Positions 56,711 through 64,000 of a stretch of 64,000 nt of DNA are shown here, in pieces. The stretch's first letter is position 1, and every line of letters starts with the position of its first letter. The position numbers and the translations under genes are program-made. This stretch comes from Stomorhina lunata (Eukaryota > Arthropoda > Insecta > Diptera > Rhiniidae): assembly GCA_933228675.1 (NCBI GenBank), contig OW121741.1, forward strand, positions 117,960,069 to 118,024,068. Direction: 5' to 3'. The notes under the pieces were generated by a model. It was given only the letters and a program-made list of their open reading frames with translations, was not told the origin of the DNA and ran no database searches.

Positions 56711-58170
56711 CATAAAAACTGATTGACATATGCTGAAAGCCTAACAAAATCTTGCTTTATAGAGTCATGCCTTTTCCCACAAAAAGATCAAGGATCTTTG
56801 TGAGGATCTTCAAGAATTTCCAATAGGTCATTTCATTAACCACATTAAGATGACTTGTTTGATATTATAGATGATGAAAATGTATAGTTAAAACAGCAAA
56901 AGTCGGGCCAATGTATTGCATTGACACACCTTTTACTTAACTTTAACTTAATTTTTATTTCAATTTTTTATATTTTTTGCCTTTATTACTCTTATTATTA
57001 TTGTTATTCTTAAGCAGAATTGAATTTATTACCAACACATAGTACCCATACATATAAATGATCATATGTATGTATGTGTGAGAAAGAAAAAAAACTAAAG
57101 GTGTGTTAGTGTAAGGCATGTAAAAGTTCAATACTTCCTTCTTACTTAAAAACTTAAGTTTGCAATAAAACAATTTTTCTTTTTACAAAAAAAAGTATTT
57201 CGCCCGTTGCTGTTGTTAATGGTTAATGGCCTTTGATTAACAAACTGACTGGATTCATTTTCGGTAATTTCTGTCTGTAAGGTCTGTCTGTCTGTCTGTC
57301 TTTCCATCTTTCCAACTGTCTTTACATTTGACCACTACTTGTAAACATAAGTTAGTTTGAGTGTGTCACCCTTTTTAAATGACTTCAATTCATTGTGCGA
57401 GTAGTTACTTTGAGTTGTTTTCTTAAGTGTCGCCGCCAAAATGTTTTATTATTTCTTTGGTCTTAACTCTGTTTGACCTGATGTATGTATGACTGTTTTT
57501 CTTTCTCTGTATGCTTAAGTAATAAGTATAAATTGTCTTTGTTTTACTAAAAAAAATTTGCGTGTTAATCCTGTGGCTTTGTAGTTGTAGTTTTTTTATA
57601 TCCTTTACCTTTCTCCTTAAGTTAAGTTTAATAAATGGTTAATTTTTGTATCTTAACATTATTTGCAGATTTATTTTGTCATTTGGAAAAATTTAATGTT
57701 TTTAGTGGATTCAAAAGGAAAGCCATCATAATTTTGTTTTATCAAAACATAATTTGAATATAGCAAAACATAATGTTAAAAATATTTACATAAGTTTATT
57801 GCACTAGTATTTCAATTTATTATAATTATTTTTATTATAATAGATGCCCAGCAAAACTTTGGTAATGGCAAGTACTCTGATAACTGGTTACCTTGTAACG
57901 ACTACAACATACCATCCGATTACAGAAGTACTTATTTGTAGTTTAGATGGTAATTTAAACTGAATGGCCCCGTTTCAAATCCCACCAAGGGCAACAATTT
58001 TTTTTAGTTTTTTTTTTTTATTAAAAGAGTCTTTTTAAATGATTTTTGAATTTTAAGAACTTAAATATTATCTTCTGTAAAAAAAAATTTGTAAAACTAA
58101 CTCACGTTAATGAAAAAATACCATCATGAGTCAATTTTGATTATGTAGGGGATGTTGAATACCAAACACG
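56711..58170. other. AT-rich DNA with (GTCT)n, no gene
   Basis: A (CTGT)n run lies at 57277-57301. The remainder is AT-rich. A sequence around 57965-57990 has a B-box-like GTTTCAAATCCC, but no tRNA fold was found. No coding frame supported. Confidence 0.5.
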
Positions 58171-58189
58171 ATTCTAATTAGTCTTAACT

Positions 58190-58330
58190 TGGTAAGCCCA
58201 ACTTATCTGGGTCATCTTCATCTCAACTGTGGACACACACCTCATGGTATCACCCGGGGAGCTAGTTTGACACCCATTAATATTGTGAGTTAACATGTTC
58301 CGAGAGTTGTCCCATAAGATCGATAAAAAT
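58190..58330. repeat. Dispersed repeat shared with 9150-9270
   Basis: ATGGTATCACCCGGGG, GACACCCATTAAT and GAGTTAACATGT mirror the segment at 9180-9265. It precedes a LINE tail by about 100 bp here, as in the first location. Possibly an upstream part of that element. Confidence 0.45.
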
Positions 58331-58394
58331 GGGTTAGGATTACGGGCTATTAAGTAATAACTGAAAAGAAATACAATGAAGAGGATAAAATTAG

Positions 58395-58580
58395 AATTGA
58401 AATGTCCCACTAGGAGGATGTCCGAAACTTCGATAGAAAGACCAAGTAGAGGAACATTTTTCAAAGCTTGGCCTATAAAATTGGAGAATATTCGCACAAG
58501 ATCGAAATCCATGGAATTCTAAAATATGCTCGGACTTTGACCTTAACAGGTTGTAACATTTAAGTAAGTAAGAGTCAATC
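58395..58580 (+). pseudogene. LINE ORF2 C-terminus with (TAAG)n tail
   Basis: The plus strand reads 'GGCPKLR*KDQVEEHFSKLG' and then '*NWRIFAQDRNPW', the basic GRPK-LR-KDQ-EE-LG-NW-AQDR tail of LINE ORF2, with stops. It ends in TAAGTAAGTAAGAG near 58562. Related to 10225-10425 and 59720-59870. Only this 3' end is present. Confidence 0.65.
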
Positions 58581-58802
58581 TTATGTAAAAACTTATACAA
58601 AAAAGAAGATTTAAATTGTTTAAGTTTTAAAATAATTTTAAAAAAGTTTTAAAATAATTACAAAAAATCGTATAAAAATATTTTTCCAAAAATTACAACA
58701 AAGCAAAAAAAAAAGTAGGGAAAAACAAAGTTATTTTCACATGATTTTGGATCTAAAAATAAAAATTGTTTATATTAATTATAAGCTGCTAAGTTTTCAA
58801 CA

Positions 58803-58873
58803 TATGAAGTAGCTCAGTGGAAGAGTCTCTGCCTAGCAGTCGGAGGGTCTGGGTTCGAGCCCCCATGGGATCA
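58803..58873 (+). ncRNA. tRNA-like pseudogene (Ala AGC-like)
   Basis: An A box TAGCTCAGTGG (58810-58820) and a B box GGTTCGAGCCC (58852-58862) stand in tRNA spacing. Between them, TCTGC-CTAGCAG-TCGGA looks like an anticodon arm with AGC. The T arm pairs only in three positions and the 5' and 3' acceptor halves do not pair, so this is not a functional tRNA gene. It may be a decayed tRNA copy or a SINE head. Confidence 0.45.
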
Positions 58874-59109
58874 TAAAAAAAAATTTATATTTCGTTTAAA
58901 AATATATGTTTTTAATAAAACAACAACAAAAAAGTTGTTGCTGTTGTTGTTGCTTTCAAATTGCTTACCCAAGTCATTACTTTTCTGCAATTGGTAAGTA
59001 CTTGCCTCCAATGACATCCCCATGTTAATGTAACGACTTAAACAGCGAATGAGTAAGTAGTTCGTGTTCAATAGTTTAACTGTTTAACTCATTATTTGGT
59101 AATGAATAG

Positions 59110-59290
59110 TTTTACTGGGTGTTGATGGGGACAACCTTTCTTCAATGCGTTTTTTTTTCTGCTTGTTAGATCATTATCTTGATAATTCTAGACAGATCGA
59201 AAACCATGCATTATATCTTATTTGCAAGACAGAATAAATACGAATTATAGTGTCTTTGCAAAATATCAAAATAAAGCGAAGATTATTGTT
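59110..59290 (-). mobile_element. Penelope/retrozyme-like repeat remnant, copy 3
   Basis: It matches 49570-49815: GATGGGGACAACCTTTCTTC, CTAGACAGATCGAAAACCAT, AAATACGAATTATAGTGTCT and AATATCAAAATAAAGCGAAG. The hammerhead region has decayed beyond recognition. It provides the empty site for the retroposed tail at 49701-49751. Confidence 0.52.
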
Positions 59291-59700
59291 TATTGTTTAA
59301 ATTGCATTATAAATCATAGTGTGGTATGACTAAATTATGTACTTGATCTCACCAAATAGCAATTTGATCCAATTGTAATATAATTTCATCATCTCATTTG
59401 ATTCCGCAGAATCACAATTCAATCATAACATAACGACTTAAATGAATGACAATTTTGGTCTCATCTGTGCATAATATGATCACAACGAAAACAAGAATTT
59501 AATCAGAATTCACTCCCTGTGACCCGCAATATGTGATTAAATTAATTAACAATCAGGGTAGATCGAATATAAATTTGATTCTTTAGGGATCAAATAATTA
59601 AGGTAAATTTATTTATCTTAAAGTGATAATACAGTACCATATACACACAGTTCGTCCATCCACCCATCTGAAGAGACCTTCATCCGTCCGTCAGTATCCT
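59291..59700. other. AT-rich DNA, nothing recognised
   Basis: AT-rich, with repeated AATCACA/TTTGAT words and a CATCC/GTCC-rich patch at 59650-59695. No gene or element ends. Confidence 0.45.
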
Positions 59701-59710
59701 TATATTTTCC

Positions 59711-59870
59711 ATCTACTTACTTACTTACTTATATGGCCTGTATTTGCAATCTGTTAAGGTAAGTGATCGTGCATATTTTAGAAATCCATGCGCTTCGATC
59801 TTGTGCGCATATTCTCCTTTCGTAGCCTTTATATATCGTAAAGCTTTATATTATTTAACTCTGCAATTGG
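59711..59870 (-). pseudogene. LINE ORF2 C-terminus with (TAAG)n tail, minus copy
   Basis: The minus strand reads 'GYERRICAQDRSAWISKICT' and 'YLNRLQIQA', the same tail as 58395-58580 (NWRIFAQDRNPW...KICSDFDLNRLQ). It ends in a TAAGTAAGTAAGTAAG run (plus-strand CTTACTTACTTACTTA near 59714-59732). Upstream residues decay quickly. Confidence 0.6.
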
Positions 59871-60043
59871 ACATCATTTCACTATTTTTAAACAGTGAAA
59901 TTGTATCATTTGTTGTTATTTTGATGCATTGTTTAGGCTTTTTGTTTTACAGCCAATCTTGTTTCTTTAACATCGAATTCGTATTATTGCTGAAAACTTA
60001 CTACCGATAGATGATGCTGTAGTAAATAATTACAGAATTTAAT

Positions 60044-60116
60044 GTTGCCGTGACTGGGAATCGAACCCAGGCTGAATATGATATGTTATGTCGACGTGCT
60101 TACCACAAAACCCTTA
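60044..60116 (-). ncRNA. tRNA-like sequence with strong B box
   Basis: On the minus strand the T arm CTGGG-TTCGATT-CCCAG is perfect and GGTTCGATTCC is a consensus B box. An A-box-like TTTTGTGGTAAGCACG lies about 40 bases upstream. The acceptor halves do not pair, so it is a tRNA-derived remnant or a SINE head. Confidence 0.4.
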
Positions 60117-60179
60117 CTCTCTTTTGTATTTCAGTTAACTATATTAAAGGTTGTAGCCAAAATATATCAAAATATACAA

Positions 60180-60870
60180 TATCTCTAGAGAAACTTTTCG
60201 GTTTAAACATTTTTGTATAAAACGATTTTTCTCAAACAGTTTTTCTATAAAAAATTTTTAGAAAATTTTCTTCAAAAAAATTTTTCTCTGCTAAATTTTT
60301 TGATATAAAATTTTTTGTACAGAAATATTTTATTTCAAGTTTTTCTATACAAATTTTCCTAATAGAAATTTTTCTCCTCAAAATTTTTCTATATAAAACT
60401 TTTTGTACAAAAATATTTCATTTCAAGTTTTTCTATACAAAATTTTTGTTATATAATTTTCCTCATACAAATTTTTCTTCACAAAATTTTTCAATATAAT
60501 ATTGTACAAGTTTTTCTATACAAATTTTCTTAAAAAAAAATTTCGCCACAAAATATTTTCATATAGAATTTTTTGTACAGAAATTTTTTATATTTTTTTC
60601 AAGAAACATTTTTCTTAAAAAGTTTTTCTGTACAAAACTTTTGTTATAAAAATTTTCTTTACAAAATTTTTGTACAGAAATATTTCATTTCAAGTTTTTC
60701 TGTACAAATTTTCGTCATTAAAATGTTTCCCCACCAAATTTTTTATACGAAAATATTTTATGTCAAGTTTTTCTATACAATTTTTTTTTTGTTATAAAAT
60801 TTTCTTCATCTAAATTTTTCTTCACAAAATTTTTTGATATAATTTTTTTTAAGAAACTTTCTTTAAGAAC
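60180..60870. repeat. Degenerate TTTTTCTATACAAAATTTTT array
   Basis: A loose tandem array of 25-35-bp units built from TTTTTCTATACAAA, TTTTTGTACAGAAATA and TTCACAAAATTTTT. It is a strongly diverged relative of the TTTTCTATAGAAAA arrays at 31815-34607 and 46185-48232. The frame at 60573-60797 is a by-product. Confidence 0.7.
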
Positions 60871-60916
60871 AATTTTCAATGGAAATGATTTCGTTTTAAA
60901 AATTTTCTTTTTAGGA

Positions 60917-60977
60917 AATATTTTTTGAAAAAGCTTTTTTTAACAATTTCCTTAAAAAAGCTTTTTCAAAAAATATT
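60917..60977. repeat. 24-bp perfect hairpin
   Basis: 60917-60940 and 60954-60977 are perfect reverse complements (centred on GAAAAAGCTTTTTT-type sequence) around a 13-base loop. It sits at the right edge of the degenerate array. It may be a remnant of a foldback or a local fold; it lacks the GC stem and U-tract of a bacterial terminator, and this is nuclear eukaryotic DNA. Confidence 0.8.
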
Positions 60978-61239
60978 GTGAATTATAAAATGTATAATTT
61001 TTTGTTGTGGGATAATTTTTTTTGTTATGGTTATGGCCTTAGTCTATATCTTATTTCTTGGTCTGTATCTTAGCCTAATTTTTGAATTATGTCTTGGGTC
61101 AAAAGTTGGCAATATCGGGTTTTTTCTTAAACAATTAATTTAAAAATTGCATTTATTATAATACGAGAAGAGGTTGATACACAACATTTCCCATTTTTTT
61201 GGTAGCATATGAATTCTGCCCCTAAATAATTGCTATAGT

Positions 61240-62065
61240 TTTGAGATAAAGAATGAATCAGAACAATTTCTGATACCCTGTTCTGAAGGGTCAAATGAAA
61301 AAAATCTGTAACGTTATATCTTCTAAACTAAAAGGGATACAAACAAAATTTCAATTGTGTCTAGATAATGCATGATATTAAGAAGACTAGCTTTTAGTAC
61401 CTTTTGGAAAATTGACCGAATAAAGAATGAATCAGATCAATTTCTTCTACCCTGTTCTAATGGGTAAAAATGGGAAAAAATCATTAAAATTATATCTTCT
61501 ATGCTAAAAGGGATACAAAGAAAATTTTAATTGTATCTAAATCATGTATAAAAATTAGAAGATTCATGTTTAGAACCTTTTGAGAAAATGGCCGAATAAG
61601 GGGTAAAAAGGTATTTCGTACATTTTTTTAAAACAAAATTGTTATTTTTCGAATTTTTTTATATTAATATATTATATTAATGTGGTAAAAAGGGTAAGAC
61701 CGGGAATAGTTTTTCTCTTTAATCTATAAAAGAAATTTTTTTATCTTAAATTTATATTTAAAAATCTTAAACCTTATGTCTCTTTAACAAAAAGGAATAC
61801 AAATAAAATTTTACTTGCTTCTGGATAAACTATAAGAACAAGAACATTTACTTTTAGTACTATTTGGGAAATGGACCGAATAAAGGTTTATTTTTAAGTA
61901 CCAAATATTAATTTTTTTTCAATTAAAAAACGTATGAAGAAACAAGATTCTACTATATCTCCTTAACAGAAAATAATACAAACAAAATTAAAATTGCATG
62001 TAGATAAACTATGAAAAAGAGAATACTTATTTTTTTATACTTTTTGGGAAATGGACCGAATGACC
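61240..62065. repeat. ~180-bp tandem repeat
   Basis: GACCGAATAA-type marks occur near 61412, 61590, 61873 and 62053, mostly 177-180 bp apart with one longer interval. 'TTATATCTTCTAAACTAAAA', 'GGGATACAAACAAAATTT' and 'TTTTAGTACCTTTTGGAAAA' recur in each. Copies are diverged. Related single copies are at 40980-41560. Confidence 0.7.
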
Positions 62066-62126
62066 TACGTACCTTCTTTAACCAAATATAATTAATATTT
62101 CAACTAAAACTATTCTACTATACTCG

Positions 62127-62267
<141 letters not shown>

Positions 62268-62269
62268 GT

Positions 62270-63880
62270 ACTGGTACTGGGCATAATTTTTAAGGTAAGG
62301 TACTTTTAAACCTAGAAACCAAATTTAATCAGAAACCCATTTTGTATATAATTTTAAAAGTTTGATAAAATTGATAGGGGCATACTGATATCAAATGATA
62401 CATTTTTACACTTAATTTTATTGCAATTATATTAACATTTCTCATGATTCTTAATTAATCCTTTTTATTCTTATAATTTCAGGTAATTATGAATGAACGT
62501 TTTTTGGCTTTAATATAAAAAATTGTTTAGTAAGTATAAAATTATTTAAAAAAATCTAAAGGGTTTTCGAATTCCCTTTTACCAAGTTCAAACAGTTTTT
62601 AGACAATTTTTATTATTTCATTATTGTTTTATTTATATAAGTATTTTTGTAATATGCAGAAGCAGGTGAAATTGTTAAGATTGTCATAGCAAGAATTTTT
62701 ATTAAACTTAATGAAAAAACTCAAACATATTCGCATTTATTTGCTTTTAGATAAAATCACGTTTGTATAATAAAAATATTTAAGCTAAATATGCTGAAAG
62801 CACATAAAATAGTACAATAAAACCAGTACAAAAAGGACATAAAAAATATTTTTTAGCAAAACAAACTAGCAGCAAAAGCAGGACATTTACTAAAAAAAAA
62901 ATTACGCTCGAAGAAAAAGTTGCTAAAAAGATAAGCAGAAAATTTTACTTGAAACAAATTATCAGAAATTTAACAAGAACTTGAGAAATTAGTAAAAAAT
63001 TTCCTTCAAATTTTAATTATTCTGAAAATTGAACTCGAGTCTAAAAAATTTAAATATATTCAAAATTTTGAATATTTACAAATTTTTTAATATTCAAAAA
63101 TTTTCAAATATTTCTTATCTTCTATTCAATCTTTAGGCTAATAGAGTTATTACGATAAGCTATTAGAAAAAAATGTTACCATTCAAAATTTGCTTTTACG
63201 GCCTCATAAATATACCCCACAATATTTCCTTGAGTGTAATTTAGTCACTTTCCTTTAAACTCCCTTAACACTTTTTAACTCCCCTTAACTTTTTAGACCA
63301 TCTTTTTTTACAAAACGTTAGTAGTAGCAGCTTCTACAAACAAAAGGGTTTAAATGTTTTTATTTTACCGCTATTAAAATTTTAACAATAACTTGAAATA
63401 TGTAAATATTTGAAATACAAAAAGTTATACTAGCTCCTAGTTAAAGGGTTTAGAATAAAAAAAAAAAAAAAATTTGTAAAATGTGTTTAACTACAACATG
63501 TTTTAAAAATTAAAATTAGTACAAAAAATTATTTATGAGTTTCTTTGGAAATTTTATTTAACATTTTTTATCATAATTACACGTATTGTGTTTAATTTTT
63601 TGGTGAATTATTCTTTATTTTTCCTTTGGCATATAAACATAGTAATAACACAATTTGATATAAAACAACAAATTATATTATAGTGAAACATAAAAATTCC
63701 TGGTAAAAAAAGGAGTTTTATGGTGTTTGTAAACAGTAGTGGCTATAAATGAAACCCCCCCTTAACAATTAATTCAAAATTAGTAACCTAAATCAAGAAA
63801 GACGGACAGAAAAACTCTACTGACCTTTAGAAAAGCATAAAAATGAAAGGGAATACATTAAAACTAAGATATAGAAGAGT
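62270..63880. other. AT-rich DNA, nothing recognised
   Basis: AT-rich non-coding sequence with A-runs (for example 63459-63473). No coding frame or element termini. Confidence 0.5.
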
Positions 63881-63881
63881 A

Positions 63882-64000
63882 GAATGTCTATGTCTTAGTC
63901 TATATATTAGTCTCTGTCTTAGTCTATGTCTTAGTCTATGTCTTAGTCTATGTCTTAGTCTATGTCTTAGTCTATGTATTAGTCTATGTCTTAGTCTATG
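63882..64000. repeat. 12-bp tandem repeat TCTATGTCTTAG, cut by window end
   Basis: TCTATGTCTTAG units with small variants (TATATATTAG, CTCTGTCTTAG) start near 63888 and become regular up to the last base, so the array continues beyond the window. Similar words (TCTATATCTTA, TCTGTATCTTAG) appear near 61040-61075. Confidence 0.9.

Noticed and set aside
57840..57995. Possible tRNA-derived sequence with GTTTCAAATCCC
   Set aside because: Only the B-box-like motif is present. No A box at the correct distance and no arms could be paired.
60917..60977. Hairpin as a transcription terminator
   Set aside because: The perfect stem is AT-rich with no expected terminator context, and intrinsic terminators of this kind do not operate for nuclear Pol II genes.

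Overview
The window is strongly AT-rich eukaryotic DNA from a dipteran, most likely a cyclorrhaphan (calyptrate, blowfly-like) fly. This rests on transposon families rather than a host gene: many copies of a mini-me/DINE-like repeat with (GTCY)n cores, piggyBac and mariner relatives, fly-type non-LTR retrotransposon debris and Penelope-like ribozyme sequences. I found no convincing host protein-coding exon. The stretch reads as intergenic DNA or a very long repeat-filled intron. One possible untranslated exon (about 8766-9138, ending in a GTAAGT donor) would fit the intron reading.

Layout. 1-7300: sparse AT-rich DNA with a piggyBac-type MITE end, two mini-me copies, a decayed LINE RT tail, a mariner fragment, a complete 222-bp piggyBac-type MITE and a tRNA-headed SINE. 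7300-9150: CAA/CAT-rich unique DNA with the candidate exon. 9150-12700: a graveyard of LINE and mariner pieces. 12700-18200: AT-rich DNA and mini-me-like elements. 18200-22050: a 21-bp AGTACT-type satellite with a 222-bp MITE inside. 22440-24480, 25920-29315 and 30690-31560: three blocks of an ATTATAAT satellite, one carrying a 45-bp retroposed LINE tail, and a second SINE copy at the edge of another. 31815-35060: a roughly 30-bp TTTTCTATAGAAAA array broken by a hammerhead-bearing Penelope/retrozyme-like unit and by an apparently perfect 384-bp palindrome. 35060-46000: unique DNA plus a three-level nest (mariner inside piggyBac MITE inside mini-me) and a LINE 3' end. 46037-48286: a TIR element filled with about 93 copies of a 22-bp palindromic unit. 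49819-56490: a long inverted-repeat element with TA target duplications, holding a 31/32-bp array; its right arm was later hit by a 1.73-kb piggyBac element and by a mini-me copy. 56500-64000: LINE tails with (TAAG)n ends, tRNA-like sequences, degenerate arrays, a ~180-bp tandem repeat, (TA)n and a 12-bp repeat running off the end.

The recurring theme is interplay between transposons and tandem repeats: several arrays sit inside elements with recognisable termini, and nested insertions leave clear empty-site evidence. The best candidates for new biology are the hammerhead-containing unit at 32284-32854, the palindrome at 34608-34991, and the two array-carrying inverted-repeat elements at 46037-48286 and 49819-56490.
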